A DNA stretch of 64,000 bases from Ottelia alismoides (GCA_037367405.1 JAZKJV010009331.1:1550001-1614000), one strand, 5' to 3'; shown: positions 1 through 12,784, counted from the stretch's first letter. Numbers and translations are program-made. The notes: generated by a model not told the origin, from the letters alone.

Positions 1-1070
1 CTTAACAACGTAGGGACCCATCATTTTTTTATTTGAGCATCCCATGGAAAATCATCAACTTGGCATTGAACAACAATACTTTTTGCCATGGGACAAAGTT
101 CTTGCACCTCATGCATCGATCATTCCACTTCTTAACCTTGTCCTTATAAACCAAACTATTATTATAGGCCCAGTTTCTGATTTCCCTAAGCTCGTTCAAG
201 TTAAAGTCATGACAGAGATTCTCTATGTGACAACTTCAGTTTATTTGCTTAGTTTCCCATTCTGATTTATGAATTAACTACATGGGCAAATGTCATGGCT
301 TGATGCAGATCATCTAAAAGGTGACGTACCGAATGGGGTCTTGTAGGCTAACCTATATGCCCATAGAATTTGCTCCAAAAGCTGTAACCGATTATTCCTA
401 CCAAGATGAGCCAACTTCTTAAGAATACTCTCCACCTCTCAATTTGAAACCGTTACCATGTCGTTGGCGTGTGGTTTGAGAGGACTAGTCACTATATGCT
501 CAAATCCATAGTCCATAGCAAACGATCTTACATCTCGATTCGCAAAGTTTGTACCCCCATAAAAAATCAAGAACTTTGGCACCCCTAAACTTGCAGTGAT
601 ATTATAGTTCGCAAACTTACAAACAATCTTGTTGTTTGTAGCTCAGGTTAAAATGGCATACACTCACCTAGACAAGTAGTCAACTGCAAATATAATGCAC
701 TCATGTCCTTGACCACTGTGAAAAGGACCCATAAATTCTTTTCCCCATGCATCAAAAAGATCGCAATAAATTATTGACTGCATGGGCATCTCATCTCTAT
801 ATCCAATAGTCCATCCCATCATATGATAGATCGGGTATGACCATACAAAATCAAAGGCATCTCTAAATAGGGCCAACCAATAATATCAATATTGGAGTAC
901 CTTATGCTCTATTCTATTTCCGAAATGGTGCCCTCCGACCATGAGTAAATGACAATATGTGGGGACACAGTGGTATTCCTCCTAAGGAATACATCGTCTC
1001 AAGACACAATTCGATCTTTAAATGAAAAGGACAGAACCTCCCAGTAGTATCTCCTCGAATCAGACTTCCT
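1..1070 (-). pseudogene. Element A integrase remnant
   Basis: Degenerate integrase of element A. Positions 664-876 translate to a core segment with EFMGPFHSGQGHECIIFAVDYLSR-like content, matching element C's FMGPFPKSQGFEYILLAFDYVSR. The zinc-binding (HHCC) part lies at about 850-1070 and the C-terminal part at 1-400, where codons resembling AYKTPFGTSPF can be followed between stops. In this family the enzyme joins element cDNA to host DNA. Several in-frame stops and shifts make this copy non-functional. The first roughly 120 bases align only weakly with the post-core tail of element C, and the gene continues beyond the window. Confidence 0.75.
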
Positions 1071-2716
1071 TCAGTCAATAACGCTACAAGTACAATAATG
1101 GGGGACCATTTTGGAGACAAGATAGTTTACCAGGTTGGCATACCGTGTGAGTGAGTCAATAACGCAAATTGACTCGTCTGGGAAGGTCTCTCTAGTTTGC
1201 TCTATGTTTGGATAATTTTTTTGCTCAATATGGGAAAGGTGATGAGACACAACATTCTTCACTACAAGTTTATACATAATCTCAAAGTCAAACTCATGGA
1301 GAATGAATTCCACCTAACTTCTTTTCCATTTATTAATTATTGTAGTATGATCAGTAAAAAACATCACCTTAGAGCCCAAAACATAAGACTTGAACTTCTT
1401 GAGGGCCCATACTACTACGAGCATTTCCTTTCATGTCACTGTGTAATTCTTCTGTGCACGGTCTAAGACATTGCTCACAAAGTGGATCAAAAACGGAATC
1501 CATTATCGCATGTGTCCTAACATTGCTCCTATGGCAAAATTTAAAGCATCAGTATGAACTCAATAGGAAGAGTTTAGTCAAGAGCTTATAGGGTCAGCTT
1601 GTAACAAATATACATTTTTAATAGCTCAAAGGACTCCATGTAGTTGTGATCTAAAATAATCTCTGTGTCTTTTCCTGAGAGCTCAGTTAGTGGGCGGGCA
1701 ATCTTTGAAATATATTGTATGGATCACCTACAGAATGCAACATGCCCTAAGAAATACCTCAGCGACTTTACAATTGTTAGTGGAACAAATTTCTTGAGCT
1801 CATCCACCTTGGTAGGGTTAACCACCATTGCCTTTTTGAAGATGACATGCCCCAACACGATACCCTCTATCACCATGAAATTAATTTTCTCTAAGGAGAT
1901 TACCGGATTCACCTCTTTATACCTCTAGAGGAGTAGGTCCAAGTGCTCCAAACATGTATCCTAGGAATCACCATGGATCGAAAAGTCGACTATGAAAACT
2001 TCTAGGAAATCCCCCACTATCTCAGCAAATTCGGTGATCGTCCACCGTTGAAATGTACCCGAGGCATTATAGAACCCGAATGGCATGCTCCTGAAGGCGT
2101 AAGTGTCGAATGGACATGTGAAGCTGATCTTTTGCTGGTCCTTAGGAGAGATGGATACCTGATTGTAGCCTAAGTACCCATCAAGAAAATAGAAGAACAC
2201 TTTCCCTACAAGTCTCTACAAAATTTGATCAATGGATGGCATGGGGAAGTGTTATTTATTAATTGCAACATTTAGGCGCATGTAGTCGACACCGACATAC
2301 CACGACCTGGGTACTTGTATCACGATCTCTACCCACTCCTCATTGATGAATATCTGAATCCTTGTCTTCTTAAGACAACATGAAGTGGGTCCTCCCATTT
2401 GGAGTCAGAAATAGTGTATATAACCCTACTTTGCATCATTTCTCTATTTCTTTAATCACTCCTTCTTGCACATTAGAGTTTAATGTCCTCTATAACTCAC
2501 TAAAAGGCATCACATTGTCCAAAAAATGTGGTGCGAGTAGTAAGCGAGTTTAATCCCCATGAAATCTGACACCGTGTAGCATATAGCTCTGTTGTTCCTT
2601 TCTAAGATATATAAAATCAAAGAATCTTCTTCTAAGGTTAGATAAAAACTAACAATGATAGGAATTCTCTCTTTGGGTCCTGCAAGGAAGTCATACTTCA
2701 ATGTAGAAGGGAGCAA
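1071..2716 (-). pseudogene. Element A reverse transcriptase-RNase H remnant
   Basis: Broken RT and RNase H of element A. The RT N-terminal part is at 2510-2716, with an AICYTVSDFMGIKLAY segment that matches the AIGWSIADLQGI stretch of element C. The palm is at 1961-2200, from FYFLDGYLGYNQ to FIVDFS. The catalytic FMDDFS box has become FIVDFS, so one of the two essential aspartates is lost. The thumb and connection are at 1724-1912 (GIVLGHVIF, FLGHVAF). The end of RNase H and the start of the integrase linker are at 1071-1313 (FILHEFDFEI, VKNVVSHHLS). Frame changes separate all segments, so the gene is dead. Confidence 0.8.
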
Positions 2717-3157
2717 CTTCAGCTATGGTAGTTTTGTATAATCTATCAATTCTAGCAGAATCACATTTTAATCTGGTTATGTGTTGCATTAAGGTAGGTC
2801 CAACTGTGTGGTACTCATTTTGTAGGGAGTTGGATCGCTAAAGAGATGTGGTAATTTAGCCAAATCTATAATCCACTCATCATCTATCTCACTTGACTAT
2901 TCTGAAGGTGGTGGAACTGGTAGATTCTGATGGACCACTGATTCATCAAGGGAATAAGGGATGCATCTCTAAAGGCATCGGGAAACACCTGCAAACTACA
3001 TCTTGCACTAAATCCTCTCCAGATGAGAGGATATCTCTCTGCATGGTTGGGGTTTATCTCTAAATCCCAACAGTGCTGATTATGTTGCAATCTGCCACTA
3101 ATGATGAGTACTCCATACTGGTCTTGAGTCAGGTAGCTTCCACATTTTTTGCTTCAT

Positions 3158-3541
3158 CTATAAGTTCACTTCTCTGCATAGAGAATGGAACTTCATCATT
3201 CTCGTATGACAGTCAAATGCTACACCAGCAATCCTTAGGAATATCCACCAAAGAATGATATGAGATTCGCTCCAATGATTGGGTATTTCCATGTCAAGGA
3301 CCGTGAAGTCCGCCTTGTAGTAATGTCCTTCAATCGAGATAACCACATTCTTCACTTCTCCATTAGGTCTCTTCATTGACTTATCTGTGAATTTGAGTAA
3401 TACACGTGATTTCCAAAGTGGTCCAAACTCTAATTTCTCATAAAGTTCTAAGGGGTGAAGGTTTATTGAAGAACCATTATCTAGGAGAGTGTGTACAAAC
3501 ACAATGCAATCAATATGACTTTCTACATAGTGAGCACCCAT
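3158..3541 (-). pseudogene. Element A retropepsin-like protease remnant
   Basis: A 127-codon open stretch that contains the aspartic protease core of element A. The active-site segment reads TLLDNGSSINLHP, the same DNGSSIN form as in element C. A downstream FTDKSMKRPNGEVKNVVISIEGHYYKADFTVLDME segment aligns with element C residue by residue. The later flap/psi-loop segment is altered (IILWWIFLR instead of IIIGRPFL), so folding is doubtful. It lies between the gag remnant and RT, as expected for gypsy elements. The intact active-site form here is a useful reference for the altered sites in elements D and F. Confidence 0.75.
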
Positions 3542-5156
3542 GTCTCTCTTTTTTCTTCATAATTGCTTATTATTGAGACAATATGTAGTGGCTACTAATA
3601 AGAAATTAGAATTTACATATAAGCTTGATTTCTTCTTTCTGACCCTAGTAGGTGTGCATCGCAACTTAAGGTGCTTCTAAAATGCAGGATTGTTAGCTAC
3701 GTACTCCTCAAATGACAACTTAGCCATGATTTTTTCCTTACAAAACCATGCCATTTTTGGCTCAATCTTATGAAACTTTTTCATACTACACTTTCCGGTT
3801 GTAAGAGCATGGGGAAAATGGATAGAAGAAAGGGAAACGTATGATGAAGAATCCGAATCACAAATAAAAGCATCACTTTTAGCATTAATGGAAATAGAAT
3901 TCTTCCTACATAAATCTAGCTGATAAAACTTGGAATTTAAATTTAAGTTGTCTACTATAGGAGTGGGGATAAATGCTGAAGGTAAAACCTCTATTACAGG
4001 AGTTGCAAGGTCCTCTAAAGATTCAAAAATATGTCCATATTGTTGCTATTGTGCTCATGTTCTCCTCCTCCCCTCTATCCCTGGAGTGGATTTCATCGTT
4101 CATTGCTGAAGGGGTTGCTACAAGTGATGCCTCTTGTTCACATCCTCTGAAGACTCATTAGGTCAAGCTCTATAGGCGACCCTCTCCATTTCCCATGCCC
4201 AGTCAGGTACAACTATAATTCTTCCACTCCTAAGAGAAATATTCTTGATATCATCACACGAAAGGATCTCATCCTAAGATCTAAAAGTGTTTGAGTAGTA
4301 TACCTGACCCAACTGCTTCTAAGACTGAGACATGTTCATGCTATTACGGTTTGCCTGAACCTGGGAAAAATGGTGGTTGATGGAGCAGACTACTCGTTTG
4401 TCCATCGGGACAAGCAGTTGATGTCCGCCCGCAAGTCCAAAGTATCGTTCCTTTAGGATCAAAGCTCCTAGGGAATCTAACATTGAAAGTCTATTGGGTT
4501 TGATGAAGAGGGATGTTACTATGATGAAAATTGTAAAGTTTGGCCCTGGTGGCTTGACACTGATGTTACAGCTGCTGAGGGTGATAGTGGAAATTCGAGC
4601 ATTGCTTGCCCATATGGTACTAGCCCTGATGGCCATACTGCAGTTACTTATACCTTTGCTGATGGGGCATGTATGAACTAGGGTTGTGCTGTATATGATG
4701 TGGTCCGATAGTGAATGTAGTATTGTAAAAGGTCAGGGGAAGTTGTGAAGTTTGTCGGTCCCATGTACATCCCTTTGTAATAGGGTTTTGTTTGTACCAA
4801 ACATCTTCTACCTCCCACACCTAGGGAGGCTCCTCCTAGGCTGTCTCTGTTGATGGTAGCTATTGCTAGCAAGATTAGGTGTAGGATTGATCCTCCACCC
4901 AAGTTTGTAATGGACATGAGATTGGTTGCTCTTGTACATGGTGAACATGAAAGACAGAAGCAGAAGATGCAGTCATGACAGGTATATTTATCCTAGATAC
5001 CTTCTCAGTCTACTCCTTGAACTACTTCAAAAGTTTGGAGAGACTGCTATCGAACTCATTCATCCATTTGTCAATTCTCTAGACTGTGATCTTCTTGTCT
5101 CAATGATTCCCATGCACAGAGTCAAGTCTTATGAGATATCAACCTTATATTGCTTT
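3542..5156 (-). pseudogene. Element A gag C-terminal and gag-protease linker remnant
   Basis: Heavily decayed minus-strand region between the protease remnant and the copia insertion. Its position matches the coiled-coil and glutamine-rich C-terminal half of gag in element C. Only short fragments are open (for example 4678-4917 and 4319-4636), and none has a recognisable domain. Assignment rests mainly on context: the N-terminal gag piece is found across the insertion at 44811-45187, and the protease follows downstream. No zinc knuckle was seen. Confidence 0.5.
5152..5156. repeat. Target-site duplication of copia element B, left copy
   Basis: The five bases gcttt precede the LTR start TGAAGG. 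The matching copy on the far side of the composite element, acttt at 44811-44815, differs by one base. The target was the gag of element A. Confidence 0.6.
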
Positions 5157-7564
5157 TGAAGGATATGGAATAATGCTCAAGTGCATCATGGAAGCGTGGC
5201 GATCGTATCAAATACGATCGAGAACGACTAGTCGCACTAGTTGTTCGATGCATCAGAATTTAAAAAAAATTATGTGATGAAACCACATGATTCAAGAACA
5301 CTTCTTGAATCGTTTCATCTAACCACATACATAGATAAAGGAATACCTCTTATAGCATGGTTGCGATCAAACCTCTAAGAAAAGAGACCTCCTGTCTCAA
5401 GTCCGATCTTTGGAGGAGACGCTTGTGAGCGCAAGGATGAACCGTGTGCCTCTCGCAATCCAAAATGTTGGTCCAAGCAAGGGAACTCCTAATCTCGTTG
5501 CACGAGATCGTACGTCCTCTTCACGAGCGTGGCACACCAAAGAATATGGAGAACAAAGGGTCATCGAGGTTGCAGTACAACAGCGAAGCGACGACGATGT
5601 GTTCTTCCCTCTAGGGTTAGGGTGGACGACCGCCCAAGGAGAGTGAGGGAGAGCGGGCATGAGAATGAGAGAGAGAGGAGAGAGCTTGTTGTTGTTATTG
5701 TTGTAACCAATAAGGGCAAGGGATGCCTCTTCTTATATAGGGTTTTCGGAGTCCATGGATCACAATCCTTGGACTACACAAAATCAATGGATGAGATTGA
5801 TTTGTGATTCTTTTATTGGCCAAGATCTCGTAGGTAAAACTCCAACAACAATTAATTTAATTTAGATTAAATAAATATTGATAAATTAATATATATCAAT
5901 CGTTAAATTAAATCAATCAAACATAGAGACAATACGACGAAGATTACACTCTCCATATATGAGAGTGGACGGCCACCCTTTCCATATAGGATTTGGTGGT
6001 CATTAACCCTTCCAATGTGGAAGGGTGGAATCTCATGCAATCTTATGCAATTTCTTGTATTCTTGTGAGATTGCATTATTCCTTGGAAATCTCCATGATT
6101 TCACAACAACACTTGTTGTAAATAATTCAACAAAATTAATTCATAATTATTTTGTGAATATTGCAATCTTGCCATTGGAAATTTGTGAATCGCATTCACA
6201 ACCCAAAATAATATGTTATTTATATTTTCAATTAATTATCCAATGTGGATCCAATTCACATCAATAATTAATCGACAATTATAAATTATAATAATCTCTC
6301 TCTAATACACTATAAATCACATTTATAAAATATTATGAATAATTAGATATTTTCCATCCACATTATTCTCATCCATAATAATTAAATCACATTTAATTAT
6401 ATTGGATAATCATTCTCATGCATCCTAGTAATGTGAATCAAATTGACATCATTCAAGATCATTAGATCACATTTAATTATACTTTTCTCAATGCTTAGAT
6501 ATAATTCAACTATGGAATTTTCCTCGAACCCTTTCAAGAATAGTGTGCTTTCTCTGCAGATAACTGGAGATAAGGACATGGAGATTATATGTTCCATGTA
6601 TATTGACTTGGATATTGAGATTACATCTCAAATCCAGATCTCACGTATCTCTCATTGATGCTTGATTAAATCAAGATTGTAAATCTAATCTTCTCATTGC
6701 ATATGAAACACATTCAGATCAATGTCCAACACTTGGACCAAGATCACATTACTTCTCTACTAAGAGGAGTCACTAAAACCCAAACCTTTTTCATCACTCC
6801 CTCGGAATGGAAGCGACATGGTTTTACAATCGTTTATGATCACATCACACTCAGGTATTCGTAATACCTATACATCCTAAATACTAGAAAAACTATGATA
6901 AAATCGGATATAAAGACCAATTTACCATTGTCATCTTCAGGGTTTTATCAACAACTTTCTCATTCTTGGTAATTGGGAGTTGGTATCGATCATATGCTTT
7001 CACAAAGCATATATAATACCTACAAATTCTTGTCATGCTTCCAAAGCATAAAAACCATGCATGGAATTTGATCGGTACCAAGACCTCATGAGTGAGCTCA
7101 TGTCTTCAGTGTTCACAAGTGAACCCGTATGATCCCTTTGAGAGATCGTATTAATCATATGCCCTCATATGCACACCAGCTCGTCGGTGTATATACCTTC
7201 ATTAGGTCATAAACCAATTGGTTTGCCAAATGTACATACCTAGACATATAGTAGCACATCAGTCTCAGGTCAGAGAATGTGTGCCTGTATCGTGACAGTA
7301 TACGATATAGGACTTTGGTTATTACGATCTCGTTAAGTCAACTCTTTGACCTAACTAATCTGACACCTCTGAATCTCTATTCTTATTCAGAGGACCTGAA
7401 TCAAGAGGTTGGTCAGATATCTGCCTAATGAGAAAGGATTGTCATCTCCTACTAAGGCTGGAGATCATCTCTTAATAATCAATTGATGGTGCTTGATGAG
7501 TCCTCTATCTAATTCATTATATATACATCCACTGAATCAACAGCTGTATGATTATTAAGATGGC
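5157..7564 (-). repeat. Element B 3' LTR, larger segment
   Basis: Aligns along its length with 30901-33272, the 5' LTR of the same element, and with copia LTR E in opposite orientation (45188-46293). It begins on the plus strand with TGAAGGATATGG and is cut at 7564 by insertion of element C; the last 160 bp of the LTR lie at 25083-25242. The many substitutions relative to the other LTR indicate an old insertion. Open frames inside it (for example near 5410-5646) are not conserved and are not called as genes. Confidence 0.85.
7560..7564. repeat. Target-site duplication of element C, left copy
   Basis: The bases atggc directly precede LTR start TGATGAG. An identical atggc at 25078-25082 follows the other end, where B's LTR sequence resumes. 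Confidence 0.85.
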
Positions 7565-7756
7565 TGATGAGCAGCTCGAACAACAAAGGTAAATCAGGTA
7601 TATCTGCGGTCGTTGCGACCTTAGTCGCTCGGGACTCAGAGCTCAATAAGAAAAATTATTAGACCACCAATAAGAGATAAAAAATATGAGAAAATCCAAG
7701 TAACGGTCTTGCTAGGATATTAACCTGGTATAGCGACCAGGCTCGGACTCAGGGAG

Positions 7757-9057
7757 CACGTGATGGCCTCGCAGCCTTCGAAGTAGTCGAGAAATAAATA
7801 AAATCATAATAAGCAATTTTTGGTGGATTTTTAATATTTTTATATTTTTGAAAATTTTTAATTATAAAGAAAAATAAGAAAACAAGGAAACAAGCAACTT
7901 TGACTAATTATTTAAACATACAAAATTAATCCAAAAGTTCAAACAAAAATATTTTTATGTTTTTTATTTTTTTACTATTTTTGGTGAATTTTTTATAATT
8001 TTCTAATTTTTATAGATATTTATAAAAATAAAATAAGACTGAAAACCAAAGACACTGTCCAATCAGGATTTTACAACCATTTAAAAATACTAAATGGTTG
8101 TTTCAAGGCCTGAGATAATTTTCCTATAAAGTATGAATAAAAAGGAATAATCGAGAAAAAGAATTATTAATTTTTGGTTTTTCAAAGATTTATTAGAATT
8201 TTTTATAAGTTTTTCAGTGTTTTTCAATTTTTATAGTTTTATAAATCCAAAAATGACCAAAATTGGTCAGAAAATCAAGCATAACAAAATAGACAAAATC
8301 TAATTTTTTTTTTAATTTTTGAAAATGTTTTTATATTTTTTTGTGATTTTTATAACTGGACAGGGATAAAAAGATAGGTTTTTTTATTTTTTAAAAATAC
8401 TAAAAGGGCTCCAAAAATTTCCCAAAAATTAGTGAAAATTGTACACAGTGGCAGGAGCCACGTGACTAATTTTCACGTAATTTGGATGATATTTGATATT
8501 TTATTTACAACAAATACAAGCCCAAAGTCACAGCGACCTATTTGTCATAAAAATATACTCTGGGGGCCTAAATGTAACAAAACTAGAAATGTAGGTGGCC
8601 CATGTGCAAAAAGACCAGGTTTGCACGCGTGAAGCACGTGAACTGGGCACTCAGACCTAAATGTAAATAAAATAGTTCCGAGGACTTTTTAGCAACATGT
8701 GCTAAAAGTCCAGGGCACTATTTGCAATTAACCCAAGAAACTCGGCACATGTGGAAATAAAATACTCACAGGGGTATATGTGCAAATACATAAAAGATAT
8801 TTTCATTCATGAACAACAATAAACTACAGGCCCATACATGCAATTTCACCAAGAAAACACGTGTCGAAGCATGTGTCCCACAACGTTCAGGGGTAGAAAT
8901 GCAAATACTAAAAAGTACCAGGTCCTTTATACAATTTACCAAACTAAAATAAACTTGATAAAATATTTACAGGACTGAATATTAAAGACTAAAAGACTAA
9001 GGGCCTAAGGGTAAATTACCCTTTATTCGCAGATGGACTAGGGTGGTGCCACGTGGC
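7757..9057. promoter_or_regulatory. Cluster of CACGTG (G-box) motifs in the element C LTR
   Basis: Five CACGTG hexamers occur at 7757, 8459, 8635, 8858 and 9050, the last within the perfect palindrome GCCACGTGGC. The hexamer is expected about once per 4 kb in random DNA. In plants this core binds bZIP and bHLH factors. Most have a counterpart in the other LTR near 21716, 22332, 22508 and 22746; the one at 9050 has become CACATG there. In addition, a TGACGTGG site and a CCAAT box lie at 10238-10259. Regulatory activity is inferred from motif presence only. Confidence 0.4.
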
Positions 9058-10260
9058 TGATCAGACGGCTAGAGTCGAGGGCGCCTCTCCTCTGCAACAG
9101 ACGATAGAGATGGAGCCACGTAGCGATCGGACGGTGCTAGTGCATGGCGCCTCTTCGTATAGGTCAACGACCCAAATCAAATCTGGCACTCCGGGGTCGA
9201 ACGAACGGCGGAGGAGGTTCCTGGAAGAACTCCTCGCCGGCGAGCTTCGCCGGATGATTGTAAACGCGCTGGGCCTCCGCAGGAGCTGCTAATGATCGGA
9301 ATCGATTCGCCGGAGCCTCCCGCGTCTGAAGAACCCCTCTGATGGCGCCAAGGAGCTCCGAAGAGCCCAGGCGACAACGGCGGAGCTGAAGCTCCTATGC
9401 TGAAGGTGGAGGACCTCAGATGGTCCTCCTCGGACCTGCAAAATGGCACCGAACGACTGCTGGGTCGAGGGCAAAGTGCATCGACCCGGTTAGGAGTGAA
9501 GTGGGGGGTCAACGCATCGTGGTGGATGAGCTCCGGCTATGCTACGGCGGAGGAGCTCGACTCCCTGTTCCTGTGCGAACTGGGTTGGATGAAGGGGCGA
9601 AGAATGTGCGGAGGAGTAAGGCGAAGGTGATGGTGTCTTCCGATGGTCGAAAGGGGGTCGGAGATGGTCGGAATCGACAGTCGAAAGTGAATGGGAGATT
9701 TGGGCGTAACTCGAAATTAGCTAAAACTAAAGAAAACTAAGGTTACCTGATGGTCGAGGTCGACTGGGAAGAAGCTGCTGAAGCTCCTGGTCCTTGCCTC
9801 GAGGGTCGTAGATGCCCGAGGCTCGAGCACCACGCAGGGGGCGGCGCACGGTGGCGCTAGGTCGCCGAATAAATGGTCTGAGCACTCTCTCCTCGCTGCG
9901 ACACTACCCTCATCTCGCTGTCACTCAGGCGAGAGCAATGGAGGTCCTGTGGTAGAGAATGTGGAGCCAAAGATGGTGGAATCGTGCAGCGGAGCTGAGC
10001 ATTTAAGTGGCTAGGGGTCTGAGAAGATGGGAGTCGGGTGACTCGATCGGAGTGTGGATCCCCAAAACCTCGTCGGGCGTGGATCAGGGATGAACACAGA
10101 TGGATTATGACCAGGGATTTACGGATTTGGAGCTCGGATCAAGTGGCGATAAATTGGAGAAATCGGGTCGGGGCACTGGATCTGCGGGTCTGTGGTCCAG
10201 GGGGGGAGTTGACCGGGGGGTCAACATCCCCCGTGGACCAATGAGAGTTGGCCACGTCAG
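9030..10260 (-). other. GC-rich island inside the element C LTR
   Basis: This 1.2 kb block is markedly GC-rich between AT-rich arms, and its counterpart in the other LTR is 22900-24120. Open frames exist on both strands but differ between the two copies through indels, so no gene is called. On the element's sense strand its downstream part has CAG followed by GTAACC at about 9740-9755, a possible 5' splice site. It may be the transcribed leader or promoter part of the LTR. Elements D and F have GC-rich blocks in corresponding positions. Confidence 0.5.
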
Positions 10261-11217
10261 AATTATTTAGAAATAAAAAATAAAATAGTAAATGGCCGAT
10301 TTAAGAAAAACTCAAAACATGAAAAATATTTTTTTATTTATAAACTTTTTTTTTGTGATTTTTTTTGAAATAAAAATTAAGTATTTACAATATAGTACTA
10401 TATACATAGGTATATACAATATTGAATTTTTAATTTTGATTTTAAATTATTTATTTTTGTACATTTTTATTCCGATTTTATATTTTATTTATTTATAAGA
10501 TAAAATTTGGAATATTTTGGTATTTTAATTTTATTTTTATTATTTAATTACAAGTGTAAAATAAATAGTTATATACATTTATATACATGGTATATATACA
10601 ATGTTTCTTTTGATTTTTATTTTTGTTCTTTTTATTTTATTTTTGTTTTTATGGTTTTTATTATATTTATTTACACCATGGAATGTAGAATATCTATAAT
10701 TTTTATGGAATTTTGATTTATTTATTTATAGGGATAAATAAATAGGTGAAAGGTTCATTATACAAGGTGTATATACAATGAGGAAGGGGAATTTATTTTC
10801 TTTTTAATTTTCTTTTGTTTTTCTCATTTTTAATTTTATATTTAGAAATATATACAAATATTTACAAATAAATACAACCCATTTTTATTTTTGTTTTTAG
10901 AGGAGAATATTTTTATTTATTTATAGGTATATTTACACACATGAGCTTCCTTATCTCTCTCTATTTTAGCATTTATGCGGTCAAGCCCATGCTGAGCCCT
11001 CCCTTGGGATTAGGTCGCTCAATATTTATTCTAAATATCTCCCTCTTTTTTTTTAATTCTTTATTCTTTTATTTATGCACAAAAACATGCTAATTATTTA
11101 TTATTATACAATGCATGCAATTTGGTAATTATTGATATTTACAAATATATACCTGTGTTTGACAAAGGTTTTGTAGCTAAAATAAAAGAATAAAGAGTGA
11201 TGAATGGGTATTCATCA

Positions 11218-11230
11218 GCCCCCTATATTT
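11218..11230 (-). other. Element C polypurine tract
   Basis: On the minus strand AATATAGGGGGC directly abuts the LTR start TGATGA. The preceding GGACTAGGAAAG block is also found before the tracts of elements D and F. It primes plus-strand DNA synthesis in LTR elements. Confidence 0.8.
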
Positions 11231-12780
11231 AACTTTCCTAGTCCCTTAGCAAACACTTATTTGAAAAAGAAGTGAAAAAGGAAAAGAAAAAGAAAAAGAG
11301 GAGAATATACATGGATCAAGGTTGATTATTGAACTTGCCTTCAGTAAATTGAAATATGGATCTCGATCAGATCTTTGGATTATTAATGTGTCGGAACCTT
11401 ATTTGGACTTAAGTTTAAAACTTGACAGCCTCTAAGATCCACTAATCTATAATCAGGACTCCTCAATAATCCAGATCAGAACAAGTCATCATACACAAAC
11501 CCTGAAGACTATGAGTCTTCCCTTGTACTGTGAATGTGATATATAAGCTCTCCACCTCAGAAGTGGCAACTTGACAACCCTCCCAAACAAGGTAACTCTA
11601 TGACCCTAGTATGGCCACTATTTTCTCGAGGAGCGGGGTATTCCCTTCTAAGTTCAAGTTCAACCGACTCAAGAAGAGGGGGAAAGAAGAGAATGGACCA
11701 TGGCCAGTGTAGCCATGTGTCCTTGGGAGCTCAACCAATGTAGCTAAGTCTCCATGCTGCAAGCTACATAAGGTGGGACATGAATCTCAAGCTTTGCTTA
11801 TTGCACTATATACATACTCCGATGGGATTATCATTTTCTATCAAACCCACCACTTTTTTGGAGTTATTTTCTTTTTGCATTTTTTTTCAAGTGCATCTAT
11901 AAAACATATACATGTGCAGCATATATACATAAGGAGTTTTTCCTCTTGAGCCAGTAGAATGTCCCTCTTTTGAAGCATTATTACAACCCACAACTCCTGT
12001 CGTTAGACCTCACTGCAACCAGACCAAGTTGAGACGCACTTCCTTCACTAAAAGAAGAAGAGATGTTCTGCCTAGAAGTACTACCCTCATATGCTACCCC
12101 AAGTCAAGGAAGACTGCCTCCTCACCACCTCATCCGTAGAGAGTTCGGTGCAAAGTGCGGGTCCAAGTAAAGCCATTGTCTATATGAGTCATGTGTGTCT
12201 TGTTAAGTGCTCTACTTAGGCTCATTTAGATGACATGTGATCATAGTCTAGTGGACTCAAAGAATTAAGTCACCATGGACCTGAAAAGCCTTAACCCTAA
12301 GCCCTATAAGGTTCCTCTTAGAATTAGGTGGATTAAGATCTTAATCAAGCTCCATTTTCTAATTTAATTCCCGGCTAGTTTAAATGTCAACTATAATCCA
12401 GGAAAAACTATATACAAGTATATACAAAGATGCTATTTACACAATATTTAGACAAATGCAAGAATTTTTGAAAAATGTTTTGAAATCATGGATGTATGCA
12501 TGAATGCAAGTTTTGCAAAAATATTTACACAAATTTACACAATGTTTTTGCAAACTTTTGATTTTCAAAACATTTTGGAAAAATTTTGTACTATATACAT
12601 AGTTTTGATATACACATATTTATACAAACTTTACACAAAAAGTTTTTGAAAACATTTTTACAAAAATAATTTGTACAATAGCTATGTATGTGTAAATAAA
12701 AGAATGATTATTTACAGGAACTTTTTTTTAATTTCTATGGATTTTGGGTTTTTAGCCATTTTTATTTATTAACACACTCA
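11231..12780 (-). other. Element C post-pol non-coding region, conserved with element F
   Basis: No open frame of note exists between the end of pol and the 3' LTR. Stretches such as TCGAGGAGCGG near 11630 and the CTACCCCAAG region near 12100 have clear counterparts in element F at 50350-50450 and about 50830, in the same order and strand. In some Athila elements an env-like ORF occupies this space; none is visible here. The stretch at 12400-12720 is A/T-rich, with many TATACA and TTTACA repeats. Confidence 0.6.
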
Positions 12781-12784
12781 CACA

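Larger units (their letters stand above)
1..5156 (-). mobile_element. Element A: degenerate Athila-type Ty3/gypsy retrotransposon, left part
   Basis: This is the oldest element in the window, read on the minus strand. Domains appear in gypsy order from high to low coordinates: gag C-terminal region, protease, reverse transcriptase, RNase H and integrase, running off the left edge. The protease motif LLDNGSSIN and the RT block MPFGFYNASGTFQR place it with Athila-type elements, and element C's protein aligns along its length. Frameshifts and stops occur throughout, so no domain is intact. It is interrupted at 5156 by copia element B and resumes at 44811 with the upstream part of gag. Neither LTR of A lies in the window. 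Confidence 0.85.
7565..11217 (-). repeat. Element C 3' LTR
   Basis: The boundary is set by the start TGATGAGCAG on the plus strand, the end TATTCATCA before the polypurine tract, and the 5-bp target duplication. It aligns with 21524-25077. By eye the two copies differ by several percent, with more changes in the GC-rich middle, and this copy retains about 100 bp near 8260-8400 that is missing from the other. It has three zones: an AT-rich outer part (7565-9020), a GC-rich island (9030-10260) and a very AT-rich part (10260-11217). It contains no conserved coding frame. Confidence 0.92.

Noticed and set aside
9177..9512. Open frames of about 100 codons on both strands of the GC-rich LTR block of element C
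   Set aside because: The corresponding frames in the other LTR (23052-23300, 23267-23578) differ by indels, composition alone explains the lack of stops, and no domain is recognised.
11231..12780. Possible env-like third ORF of Athila type
   Set aside because: No open frame with signal peptide or transmembrane segment exists between pol and the 3' LTR in C, D or F.
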